Of a stretch of DNA of 21,092 nt, positions 14,730 through 21,092 are shown in pieces. Source of the stretch: a virus; the IMG/VR virus record IMGVR_UViG_3300005529_000108, positions 1-21,092 of that record; one strand, 5' to 3'. The position numbers were made by a program, and so were the translations under genes. The notes beneath the pieces were generated by a model. That model had not been told where the DNA came from, ran no database searches, and saw nothing but the letters and a program-made list of their open reading frames with translations. Within the stretch, counting starts at the first letter, position 1. Each line of letters starts with the position of its first letter.

Positions 14730-14950
14730 GGTTTTGCGTGTCCAGTCAACCACCATTTTACAAAGAGCGTAGCAACCGCCCCGACAATTCCGCCGCTCCC
14801 GCTGGCAAACAGCGCCGTCGCGTGGCGTTCCCCTTTGCGTTCCGAAAGAATGCTCTTGATCTCGGTCACGTCGGTTTGGAGGGTCGCCATACCCGTGACG
14901 AGCGTTTCAATCTGCGCCTCATGGCGGCCGAGGGTGAAGGTGTCGCTCAT
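14726..14950 (-). CDS. XhlA-like holin or holin partner (74 aa)
   Basis: The ATG at 14950 overlaps the previous stop (ATGA); ATG 14977 is a possible longer start. Residues about 8-40 are a coiled coil (HEAQIETLVTGMATLQTDV), followed by a basic hinge (SERKGERH) and one C-terminal membrane span (GGIVGAVATLFVKWW) with a basic end. This coil-plus-single-span layout is that of haemolysin XhlA-type holins. Together with the two-span protein and the endolysin it forms the lysis cassette. It could also be an antiholin. Confidence 0.66.
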   Translation of the reverse strand: MSDTFTLGRHEAQIETLVTGMATLQTDVTEIKSILSERKGERHATALFASGSGGIVGAVATLFVKWWLTGHAKP

Positions 14951-15354
14951 GAACAGCTTCCATAGCGCTGCTGCCATTCTGAGGACACAGCTTGCGAGAC
15001 CACTGCAGAGTCCGAGTTACGAACAACCTTGACGGTATAGACCCAATTGGACTGGAAACTGTTCGTTGGACCATTCAGCACCAGGCCAGTAAGGTTCTTA
15101 GTCCACGACGTCACAGTGTTCGCGAGAGACACCATTAAGACGCCATTCTCGTAGATATTCGTGACGTAGTTTGAACTTTGAGCATTTGCTACCGTCCAAG
15201 ACACCACGATAGCGGCCGAGGATGTAAGCGTACCCCCTGACGGCCTACTACAACCTCCGGGAGCGCTCGACGCGACGGTCACCGCACTCACGCTCGGCTG
15301 TGGACCGATGGCCCCCAGAGAGCCAGACGCGATCGCCAATAAAAGTCCGAGCAT
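14947..15354 (-). CDS. Secreted-looking FN3/Ig-like beta protein (135 aa)
   Basis: The ATG at 15354 shares one base with the fibre gene stop (TGATG). A longer start at ATG 15390 would add MAHDWYTVERAL and supply a charged residue before the hydrophobic segment. That segment (MLGLLLAIASGSLGAIG) resembles a signal peptide, although without positive charge in the short form. The remainder is beta-rich, like one fibronectin-III or Ig-like domain (AAIVVSWTVANAQSSNYVTN ... WVYTVKVVRNSDSAVV). It may decorate the virion or act in the periplasm. Function is not assigned. Confidence 0.62.
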   Translation of the reverse strand: MLGLLLAIASGSLGAIGPQPSVSAVTVASSAPGGCSRPSGGTLTSSAAIVVSWTVANAQSSNYVTNIYENGVLMVSLANTVTSWTKNLTGLVLNGPTNSFQSNWVYTVKVVRNSDSAVVSQAVSSEWQQRYGSCS

Positions 15355-15866
15355 CAGTGCACGTTCAACTGTATACCAATCATGCGCCATGTCGCACCGG
15401 CGCTATCAGAGATGAACGCAAGCATATCGGTACCAGACGACGAGAGCGTCGGCACCACGCCGCCTGGCCATTTGAACGATGCCGGCCACGTGATAGTAAA
15501 TGCGCCACCATTCACGAGCACCAACACCAACCCGCAGGCCACACTGGCTGGGGGGTTAGTGACTGTGACCGTAAGATTTTGCGTCACGACACCAGAGTAG
15601 TAGTTCGCGGTGCCCGCAGGATCACACGCGAGAGTCGCTCCGAGATTTCCGCCATTCACGGCTGCGATAGTCGAATTCTTAGCGTCAAGCCGTCCTGTCA
15701 GGACGCCGCCCGCTTTTGGAAGGGCTGCGTTGGCAGTTGACTGTACACTGAACAGATCCGTGTCAAGTGCATCCATGAACGCGTTCAGTTCCGTTCCCCA
15801 CGCGCCGGAGTCGCCACCGACGGCGGGCTTACCAAACGCGAAATTCGTTGTCGGAGTCGTCGACAT
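15354..15866 (-). CDS. Short tail fibre-type protein (170 aa)
   Basis: The start shares one base with the adaptor stop (TAATG). The N-terminus (TPTTNFAFGKPAVGGDSGAW followed by GTELNAFMDALD) is the pattern commonly found at the beginning of phage tail fibre proteins, followed by a Q/A coiled segment and LPKAGGVLTGRLDAKNS, another fibre-type repeat. The C-terminal 100 residues are a beta domain ending AGATWRMIGIQLNVH. At 170 residues it is much shorter than receptor-binding fibres, so it could be an adaptor fibre, a decoration or a truncated fibre. Confidence 0.74.
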   Translation of the reverse strand: MSTTPTTNFAFGKPAVGGDSGAWGTELNAFMDALDTDLFSVQSTANAALPKAGGVLTGRLDAKNSTIAAVNGGNLGATLACDPAGTANYYSGVVTQNLTVTVTNPPASVACGLVLVLVNGGAFTITWPASFKWPGGVVPTLSSSGTDMLAFISDSAGATWRMIGIQLNVH

Positions 15867-16516
15867 TAATTGAATCCATTCATTGGCAGGCGCACGGGGC
15901 GCAGACTAGCGCCGTACTCCTCGTTATCGCGCTTCAGTCGAATCTGTTCCAACGCTTTCTGGAATCGGCCGTCCCAGTATTCAGAGCGCGCGTCGTTCTC
16001 AAGATAGATTTCCGCTTCACGCATAACGCCGAACATGTACAGGCGTGGAAATTCCGTCAAAACAGAGTTTGTCGGATTCGTGGTACTAAGCGGCACGACC
16101 GCCTGATAATATGTCAGTTCTACCGTGTATGCCTGATCGGGCGACGGAGCCACATAGAGATTCCCAGTGACGACTGCAGCGCGCGCCGGCCGTCCTGCGA
16201 CGTTATCGAGCGCCGCTCGAAGTTCCGATAGTTGCTCCAGCGTGCCAATCTCAATCGGCTTATCGAGTATCGGAATACCACTGACAAGTCGAGCTGAGCG
16301 AAGCTCGGCGCAGTCGGCTGGCAGGGGGTTCACGTCCTGCTGAATCGTCGTCTGGTTGATAACTGTCGTGCGACGCAATACGTCCGCGATTTCATCTTCC
16401 GCCTCTTGAATCAATGACGGCAGGGACGCGGCAAAATCGGCATCATTCAGCCGATTGCACTTCGCGATAATGGCGGCTTGCAACGAGGCGTAATCGACGA
16501 TGAGAGGAGCGGACAT
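15866..16516 (-). CDS. SU10-type head-tail adaptor protein (216 aa)
   Basis: This protein probably docks below the portal and joins head to tail. It begins DYASLQAAIIAKCNRLNDAD, continues with a helix (QEAEDEIADVLRRTTVI) and a strand region ending PLPADCAELRSARLV, and has the typical late part VELTYYQAVVPLSTTNPTN, then FPRLYMFGVMREAEIYL. This is the pattern of phage adaptor proteins of the SU10/P22 gp4-like group. Its length is normal. The ATG directly follows the upstream TAA (TAAATG). Confidence 0.82.
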   Translation of the reverse strand: MSAPLIVDYASLQAAIIAKCNRLNDADFAASLPSLIQEAEDEIADVLRRTTVINQTTIQQDVNPLPADCAELRSARLVSGIPILDKPIEIGTLEQLSELRAALDNVAGRPARAAVVTGNLYVAPSPDQAYTVELTYYQAVVPLSTTNPTNSVLTEFPRLYMFGVMREAEIYLENDARSEYWDGRFQKALEQIRLKRDNEEYGASLRPVRLPMNGFN

Positions 16517-16858
16517 TTAGAGGTGCCCCAGCTTCGTGCGAAAGACGCGATTGTCGGGATCGTTCAGCCACTTCTTGAATGCCTTCTGATCCAAAATGCG
16601 CCCCGCCGGCGTCACGATACCTTGGAGCGAGGGATGCGAAAACATGTTCATTGGAATGCTCGCAACCCGATGCATGTCGCCCTGCCAGTTACTGTCTTCG
16701 GAATTGGCGAGGTACTTATTCGCCTCCACCAAATCATCAACCACCTGAATCGTTTCTATCGAAAACGAGCCGTCGTCCTTCTCGGTGTCGTAATGGAATA
16801 TCTCCGTACGACCCATCGTAGCGTCGTCGGTAAAGAGGCGCGTCGTCTCGCCGGCCAT
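16517..16858 (-). CDS. Conserved phage structural-region protein (113 aa)
   Basis: The ATG follows the upstream TAA without a gap. The second half reads MHRVASIPMNMFSHPSLQGI and ends KWLNDPDNRVFRTKLGHL. The WLNDPDNRxFRT ending is familiar from small proteins next to head-tail genes in podoviruses. No membrane span or enzyme motif. It may be a head-completion or neck factor, inferred from position beside the adaptor. I cannot name the family. Confidence 0.72.
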   Translation of the reverse strand: MAGETTRLFTDDATMGRTEIFHYDTEKDDGSFSIETIQVVDDLVEANKYLANSEDSNWQGDMHRVASIPMNMFSHPSLQGIVTPAGRILDQKAFKKWLNDPDNRVFRTKLGHL

Positions 16859-17497
16859 TTAGAAATGCCACCCTAAGGTCACGCCAATAACGACAGCGGG
16901 TTGTTTGCGAATTGGATCGTATCCGAGTGTCGCCCCGATGCCTGGCCGCGGCAACACTGCGAGAAGAAGTGAAGGCCGACTAGCCTTGACGAGCGTAACA
17001 GACGAGACGCGGAGCCGATTTAGGGCTAAAGCACTCGTGTCCAGTGCGCTGACGTGGAGACTGTCCGCGGTCAGCGCACTGTGTACGGTTAGTTCCAACT
17101 CTAAATGAGAAACGGAAGCGGCGGCGAGCGCCGCATTAGCCGTGCGCACAACGCTGCTGCACTGTGCCGGAGCAGACGCCGCCGTGACGCGATAGGTTAT
17201 CGCCAACGAATCGGCAACATTTTCGACACTATCGGCCCGGCCGCGCTCGGACACCGCTGCGGCGCGAGCACTATCACCGCGCTGGCGCTCAAGTGCGGCC
17301 GTCGCCGCAGAGCGCGCGGCGCTATCTAGGGCCGCCATCTCGGCGTGGCGGGCAGCCGCCAGGGCTGCCGCGCTGTCACGCGCCACGCCACATCCGCGAA
17401 TCGACCCTACGAGTAGCACGATCACCCCGAGGGCCACGCCCACGAGGACACGCGTCTGCAACGGCAATCCTTTCAAATAAGCAAGTACATCTTTCAC
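16859..17497 (-). CDS. Spanin-like membrane protein with C-terminal beta segment (212 aa)
   Basis: The GTG at 17497 overlaps the upstream stop (GTGA); a TTG at 17518 would add seven residues. A basic N-terminus precedes one membrane span (VLVGVALGVIVLLVGSI). About 80 residues of Ala/Arg/Asp/Ser-rich coiled coil follow (AAALAAARHAEMAALDSAAR onward), then a helical region. This is the layout of inner-membrane spanins (Rz). Unusually, the end is beta-like: PRPGIGATLGYDPIRKQP then AVVIGVTLGWHF, with alternating hydrophobic residues and a terminal Phe, as in outer-membrane strands. It might link both membranes by itself. It lies among head genes rather than beside the lysis cassette. The function is inferred from layout. 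Confidence 0.62.
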   Translation of the reverse strand: MKDVLAYLKGLPLQTRVLVGVALGVIVLLVGSIRGCGVARDSAAALAAARHAEMAALDSAARSAATAALERQRGDSARAAAVSERGRADSVENVADSLAITYRVTAASAPAQCSSVVRTANAALAAASVSHLELELTVHSALTADSLHVSALDTSALALNRLRVSSVTLVKASRPSLLLAVLPRPGIGATLGYDPIRKQPAVVIGVTLGWHF

Positions 17498-17811
17498 GCG
17501 TCGCGTCTCAGGGGCCAAATCTCAGCAGTGCCGTTGTCTATGTGGACGCGACCATGGCCGCAGAAAAAGCCGCTCGGCTCGGGATACTGCCGCCGGCCTG
17601 CGTAGTGCGACTGCATGGGCACGCCGTGCATGATGACGACGCGCACATTATGCTCGCCGCTCTGGCTTCCGTCGTCGATCGCCCACACATACGGATCGGC
17701 GGCCTTTGCGTTAAAGTAGAGGCGGAAATAGCCCTCCCACTCGAGCGGAGCTCCATTGAAATGCGGATCGGACATATTGGGGGTGATGGATTCGGACCAC
17801 CGTCGCTGCAT
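17494..17811 (-). CDS. Hypothetical protein after coat gene (105 aa)
   Basis: I do not recognise this protein. It starts at ATG 17811, or at ATG 17775 if shorter (MSDPHFNGAPLEWEG); neither has a convincing ribosome site. The product is soluble, rich in Trp, Tyr and His, with strand-like segments (HNVRVVIMHGVPMQSHYAG). It could be a small beta-sandwich such as a head decoration protein, but only position after the coat gene supports that. It follows the coat hairpin and is coupled to the spanin-like gene by GTGA. Confidence 0.65.
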   Translation of the reverse strand: MQRRWSESITPNMSDPHFNGAPLEWEGYFRLYFNAKAADPYVWAIDDGSQSGEHNVRVVIMHGVPMQSHYAGRRQYPEPSGFFCGHGRVHIDNGTAEIWPLRRDA

Positions 17812-17851
17812 TCAGGGCGCAGCATCCTGCCGCTAGACGAACCCCCAGTTG

Positions 17852-17894
17852 GTAGTCGATCGACGACGTTATTGAAATGTCGTCGATCGACTAC
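17852..17894 (-). terminator. Perfect 16-bp hairpin after the coat gene
   Basis: Bases 17852-17867 and 17879-17894 are perfectly complementary over 16 bp, with an 11-base AT-rich loop. It starts 8 bases after the coat stop codon. No T-tract follows in the minus-strand direction. It fits a terminator, attenuator or RNase III site that raises coat mRNA over downstream genes. Confidence 0.72.
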
Positions 17895-17902
17895 GCTGCT
17901 CT

Positions 17903-18880
17903 TTAGAGCAGGTCAGGCTGGAGACCCTGCGCGGTCGGCGCCGTCACCTTGACGCACCACTCGGCAAGGACCATCCGCTTCTCGGCGTCGCCGGTCTTAG
18001 CCAACGCTTCGGTGCGGAAGTTCCGGAGGTACGCGATCTTCACGTATTCGAAATCGATCGTGAAGCAGTCGCGATGCCGCTGGAAGCGGTTCGGGACGAT
18101 CGACAGCACACCGAAATCCGACACATACACGTCGGCCGCGCCGATGATCGCCGACTCAACTTTCTGAGTCTGGTAATACGTCTTGGTCGCGATCCCCGAA
18201 AAACCGGAAATCGTCTGCTTCTGCTGCCCATCGACCATGATGGTCGACGGATTGCCGCCGCTGACCCACTGCTGCTGCAGCACGTTCTTTAGCATGGACT
18301 CGGTGAACGCCTGCAAGCCCGACGTCGCGTCAGTACGCGTGGTCGTCGGCGCGCCGGAGCCCGCCCATGCCTGATTCACGCCACCGGTACCGAGGGTACC
18401 AACGTTGGCGATGATGAACGAGATAAACGATGCCGTTGTGCGCGCGACGGTATTGCTACCGGCATTCGCGGCCTGACTAGCACCGATCGCAATCGCCTCA
18501 ATATCGCGCTTCAGTTCGCGGCTTTTCTTCGCAACCTGATACGCCATTTCGCTCTTGCGGCCGGCTTTCTTGACTTTCTCTTCCGTTCCGCCCACGACCG
18601 CCGTTTTGCGCGAAATCTGCGCATAGTTACCGAGCCGCACGGTCGCCTGGATCGCATCGAAGTTGTTCCCGATGTCATCGGCTTCCAACTGCGCGTTGCT
18701 CGTGTTCGGCGACTGAAGTGAATCGGTCTGCCACTCGGTGAACGTGTTGTCCATGTCATCACGGCCGGCGTTCGAGACAAACGGCGTCTCGGTCGGCGAG
18801 ATGTTATAGATCACATCGCTCAGCTCTTCCCTGATACCTTTCACACCGTACGTCGTGACGGTGTTTGTAAGAATGGTCAC
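17903..18880 (-). CDS. Major capsid protein, SU10/DUF5309-type (325 aa)
   Basis: This is the coat protein forming the icosahedral head (HK97 fold expected). The N-terminal pattern TYGVKGIREELSDVIYNISP, then ETPFVSNAGR and FTEWQTDSL, is typical of the DUF5309 / SU10 major capsid family. RLGNYAQISRKTAVV and the helical ELKRDIEAIAIGASQ fit the same family. The late part includes VSDFGVLSIVPNRFQRHRD. The start is GTG 18880, with a purine-rich AGAGAAG about 10 bases before it. The scaffold gene is 22 bases upstream and a hairpin follows the stop, so both are probably expressed as one unit. Confidence 0.9.
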   Translation of the reverse strand: MTILTNTVTTYGVKGIREELSDVIYNISPTETPFVSNAGRDDMDNTFTEWQTDSLQSPNTSNAQLEADDIGNNFDAIQATVRLGNYAQISRKTAVVGGTEEKVKKAGRKSEMAYQVAKKSRELKRDIEAIAIGASQAANAGSNTVARTTASFISFIIANVGTLGTGGVNQAWAGSGAPTTTRTDATSGLQAFTESMLKNVLQQQWVSGGNPSTIMVDGQQKQTISGFSGIATKTYYQTQKVESAIIGAADVYVSDFGVLSIVPNRFQRHRDCFTIDFEYVKIAYLRNFRTEALAKTGDAEKRMVLAEWCVKVTAPTAQGLQPDLL

Positions 18881-18902
18881 CTGCTACTTCTCTGGGTCGT
18901 GC

Positions 18903-19943
18903 TCAGTCCTCGAGCAGATGCTCGATGGTCGTCGCGGCATCCCGCAACTGACCTGTCTTCGCGAGCCGTTGTTTCGCCCTGGTCAAGTCCGTCACCGGTT
19001 TTCTGTTCGTGCTCCCGGTACCCGGCGTCGCCGTCTTCACCGCGCTAATTCGCTCACGCACCGCGGGTAAGTTTTTCTGCGCTTCGTCGTACAGTCGCGC
19101 TTTATGCGCGATCACAAGAACGCGATGGTCGCGAATGTTCGCCAGATCCTGATCGGTGTAACCCATCGCCTTGATGTACGGAATGAGTTTGCCCTTATCG
19201 GCCTTCCGGACTTTCTCGTCCTTCCACGCCGGCACGGCTTCAACCAGTTTCTTTGACTCTTCGACCATCTGCGCCTGATATGCTTTATGGGTATCTTCAG
19301 CGACCTTCTGCTGCGCGCGTTGCCCTTCGGCAGCCACGGCGGCGAGACGGTCCTTGTAGATTTGCCACTGCGCATGCACCCGCGGGAACTCGTCGGGATG
19401 CTCAGCAGCGAGCTTATCCCAGTTCGGCTCTTCGGGCGCCTGCGACTTCAGCGCATCGTACAACTCCTTCAGTTTGGCGGCGTATTCCTGGCGTTCCACC
19501 CGGACGGCTTCAAACTCGGCTGCCTGCGCTTTGCGCTGCTCAGCCAGTTCCTGCGTCTTACGGGTGTAGTCGGCGTTACGGCTGTATCCCTTGTGCAGTT
19601 CCTCTTCCGTGACCTCGTGCTCGACACCGTCGATTTTGACGCGGTGCATGCGCGGAGGTTGGGGGACTACTGCGCTTGAGTCTTCGTCGTCTTCGCCTGA
19701 GTCTTCGTCGTCTTCGCCTGACTCGGGTTCCGGGTCGGATTGCTCGTCGGGGTCCGACTCTTCGCCCTTCGGCTCCGGCTCGTCATCCTCGTTGGCTTGC
19801 GCCGTAGCGGATTTGGCCGGCTTTGGGTCGCGAGACTGCGTGTCCTCTTCTTCAGAGAGCAGGTTCTCAAAGACCGATGCTGCGCTATCGAGGGTCAGCT
19901 CGCCCACGGGCGAGCCGGGTGCCTTCGATTGTCCTTCTAGCAT
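18903..19943 (-). CDS. Capsid scaffolding protein (346 aa)
   Basis: This protein probably guides coat assembly and is then released or degraded. Residues about 30-90 are a very acidic disordered stretch with a 7-residue repeat (EDDEDSG, EDDEDSS). Residues 99-130 carry the familiar scaffold-type segment RVKIDGVEHEVTEEELHKGY then SRNADYTRKTQ. Residues 130-230 are coiled coil, and the C-terminus is basic and helical (KPVTDLTRAKQRLAKTG), as in coat-binding scaffold tails. It lies directly upstream of the coat gene. The ATG at 19943 is only two bases after a perfect -10 box and has no ribosome site; GTG at residue 13 (19907) is an alternative start. Confidence 0.85.
   Translation of the reverse strand: MLEGQSKAPGSPVGELTLDSAASVFENLLSEEEDTQSRDPKPAKSATAQANEDDEPEPKGEESDPDEQSDPEPESGEDDEDSGEDDEDSSAVVPQPPRMHRVKIDGVEHEVTEEELHKGYSRNADYTRKTQELAEQRKAQAAEFEAVRVERQEYAAKLKELYDALKSQAPEEPNWDKLAAEHPDEFPRVHAQWQIYKDRLAAVAAEGQRAQQKVAEDTHKAYQAQMVEESKKLVEAVPAWKDEKVRKADKGKLIPYIKAMGYTDQDLANIRDHRVLVIAHKARLYDEAQKNLPAVRERISAVKTATPGTGSTNRKPVTDLTRAKQRLAKTGQLRDAATTIEHLLED
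19681..19722. repeat. Tandem 21-bp repeat (two copies) inside the scaffold gene
   Basis: Bases 19681-19701 and 19702-19722 are identical except for the last base. They encode the repeated acidic heptad of the scaffold disordered region, so copy-number variation would not break the frame. Confidence 0.85.
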
Positions 19944-19945
19944 GA

Positions 19946-19974
19946 ATTATACACTCATGGATTAATCCTGTCAA
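19946..19974 (-). promoter_or_regulatory. Full-consensus sigma70 promoter before scaffold-coat
   Basis: On the minus strand TTGACA (19974-19969) is followed by exactly 17 bases and TATAAT (19951-19946), a perfect match to consensus in both boxes and spacing. The spacer begins with the 10-bp palindrome GGATTAATCC (19959-19968), a possible operator. It fills the 44-base gap between two late genes. The -10 box ends two bases before the scaffold ATG, so transcripts would start inside the first codons. Confidence 0.85.
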
Positions 19975-19987
19975 GAGGGAATAACTA

Positions 19988-20275
19988 TTATCGGCGGGGT
20001 TGGCGTTGCTTGGCTCGGTCGTGCTCGAGCTGGTGCTCCGCTTTGACCCCGGTGTCGATCGTGCCCTGTAATTGAGTCCGAAGCTGATCAACGGCCTTGG
20101 AGAGAGCCCATGCCGCCGTACGTTTCTCGTTGGTGTCGGCGCCGCGGAAATCCGCGTACGCGCGCTCGGACGCCGCTTTAAGCGCGGCCTCAACGGCCGG
20201 GTCGGCCAGGAAATTCTTTACTCGCTGTCCGGCGTCGATCTCGTCCTGTAAGCTCGTGCCCTGCTGTTGGCTCAC
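19988..20275 (-). CDS. Small conserved phage protein between portal and scaffold (95 aa)
   Basis: The start is GTG 20275 in a GTGA overlap with the portal stop. The sequence (QDEIDAGQRVKNFLADPAVE then AALKAASERAYADFRGADTN) continues with WALSKAVDQLRTQLQGTIDTG. Small helical proteins with GxRVxxFLxDPxV and a terminal basic tail are common between portal and scaffold genes of podoviruses. No enzymatic motif. It may be a capsid-assembly or head-accessory factor; the function is not known to me. Confidence 0.75.
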   Translation of the reverse strand: MSQQQGTSLQDEIDAGQRVKNFLADPAVEAALKAASERAYADFRGADTNEKRTAAWALSKAVDQLRTQLQGTIDTGVKAEHQLEHDRAKQRQPRR

Positions 20276-21092
20276 TGAGTCCCTCCCGAGGGTTGCTCTG
20301 GTGCCTGTTGAGCGGCGAGCGCCTGCGCCTGCTGGTCCATGTCTTGGTCATGTCCCTGCTGGTCGGCGGCGAGCGCCTGGTTGTGCGCATCGATGTCCTG
20401 ATCGTGCGCCTGCTGGTTCTGCGCCAGCGCCATCTCATGGCCGGCGCGAACACGCGATAGCCAATTCTCCTGCGCCGTTGCGGCGGCTTCGAGTTGCTGT
20501 TCCGAGAAGCTCGTTTTGAACTGCGCTTCAATCTGCAGACGGCGCAGCGTAAAGTCGTCGGCCATTTGGCGGATTTTGAGATCGCGATCGGACGCCGCCT
20601 GCTGCCGCTTGAGCTCTAGTTCGGCTTCTTTGATCGCCAGTTCCCGCTGCGTGCGCACAAGTTCATTCTGCGTTTCAGCCTGCGCCAACACCTGCTCGTG
20701 TGTCGGTGGCGGGGGCGGCGCGGGCGCCGGTTTCCAATTTGGGTCCACCGGCGAATAGAACTGGGATACGTCCTTGAAGCCGCGCAATTCCAGTAGCTTG
20801 GCCTTCGTGTTGCGCAGCATCGCAAGCGTGCAAATGGGGTTCGTCGGTCCGAGGGTTTGGATGATCTGCGTCTGATCCGCGGCGACCGCCGTCAGCGTCG
20901 CGATGCGCTGCTCTGTCATCCCTGAACCAAGACCGACGTTGACCAACACATCCATATCCGAGTCCCACGCCCGCGGATCGACTTCGACCCACTTACCGCG
21001 CAGTCGCATCATGCGCTTTCTCGGCTGGTGCTTGCAGAGCGCTCGCAACATGCCTTTGAACAGCCGCTTGAGGAACATCTCGGCGAATATCC
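20272..21092 (-). CDS. Portal protein, P22/SU10-like (C-terminal part; 5' end outside window)
   Basis: The frame is open to the window edge, reading IFAEMFLKRLFKGMLRAL, so the gene begins outside and the ATG at 21078 is internal. This is the end of the portal ring protein through which DNA enters and leaves the head. KWVEVDPRAWDSDMDVLVNV, then GLGSGMTEQR, is the conserved late portal signature of P22-like portals. After it come a Pro-rich hinge (PAPAPPPPPTHEQVL), a long coiled coil (about 100 residues) for the barrel, and two imperfect 18-residue Gln/Asp/His repeats (QQAHDQDIDAHNQALAAD and QQGHDQDMDQQAQALAAQ). The family is well supported. Confidence 0.9.
   Translation of the reverse strand, partial: IFAEMFLKRLFKGMLRALCKHQPRKRMMRLRGKWVEVDPRAWDSDMDVLVNVGLGSGMTEQRIATLTAVAADQTQIIQTLGPTNPICTLAMLRNTKAKLLELRGFKDVSQFYSPVDPNWKPAPAPPPPPTHEQVLAQAETQNELVRTQRELAIKEAELELKRQQAASDRDLKIRQMADDFTLRRLQIEAQFKTSFSEQQLEAAATAQENWLSRVRAGHEMALAQNQQAHDQDIDAHNQALAADQQGHDQDMDQQAQALAAQQAPEQPSGGTQ

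Noticed and set aside
14343-15032. Plus-strand 229-codon frame over the lysis cassette
   Set aside because: Antisense to the endolysin and holin genes, which have clear motifs and coupled starts.
17293-17952. Plus-strand 219-codon frame across the coat hairpin and spanin-like gene
   Set aside because: It runs antisense through three minus-strand features including the hairpin; composition is typical of a shadow frame.
1-21092. tRNA genes, CRISPR arrays, IS elements, integrase or lysogeny repressor
   Set aside because: Reading both strands by eye gave no cloverleaf with a T-arm, no spaced repeats, no transposase and no recombinase motif; a tRNA scan would be the formal check.

Overview
The window is one continuous piece of a tailed-phage (Caudoviricetes) genome, most probably a podovirus of a Gram-negative host. 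This rests on family-level resemblance read by eye from translated proteins; no database search was possible. On the minus strand the order is P22/SU10-type portal, scaffold, SU10-like (DUF5309-type) coat, SU10-type adaptor, fibre, P22 gp10-like hub and ejection-type proteins. There is no sign of tape-measure, sheath or baseplate genes. A membrane-anchored coiled-coil protein resembling a spanin suggests a host with an outer membrane. I saw no integrase, repressor, tRNA, IS element or CRISPR array. Base composition looks moderately GC-rich throughout, with no obvious foreign island.

Left part (1-5566, plus strand): replication and early module. It holds the 3' part of a family A DNA polymerase, a 33-residue membrane peptide, an unknown 124-residue protein, an 806-residue primase-helicase (PrimPol-like domain, PriCT-like region, D5/SF3 helicase), a DUF6378-type protein, and a run of six tiny genes. 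A 17-bp hairpin sits at 4769-4813. The loop and right arm of this hairpin form a good sigma70 promoter, which places its start site at the first codon of the next gene.

A perfect 21-bp inverted repeat at 5568-5614 marks where the plus-strand and minus-strand blocks converge.

Right part (21092 down to 5611, minus strand): late genes. In transcription order they are portal (cut by the window edge), small conserved protein, scaffold, coat, 105-aa unknown, spanin-like protein, 113-aa conserved protein, adaptor, short fibre, secreted FN3-like protein, two holin candidates, M15-type endolysin, gp10-like hub, 159-aa fibre-like protein, 119-aa conserved protein, and then a cluster of ejection/internal-virion-type proteins. 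Most junctions are stop/start overlaps of 1 or 4 nt, so the block reads as one translationally coupled operon. The few breaks carry signals. A full-consensus promoter lies before scaffold and a 16-bp perfect hairpin lies after coat, so these two heavily used products form their own transcription unit. A further break at 6319-6458 holds an opposite-strand membrane-peptide ORF.

The most unusual signals are four. (1) A shared N-terminal motif (MG[LF]FDE[LM]) on three proteins of the ejection cluster, with one longer homologous N-terminus. (2) A JAMM/DUF4329-like metalloprotease-type protein among them. (3) A spanin-like protein whose C-terminus looks like an outer-membrane beta-hairpin. (4) Promoters placed so that transcription starts at or inside the start codon region. 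No stretch longer than 300 bases lacks a gene.
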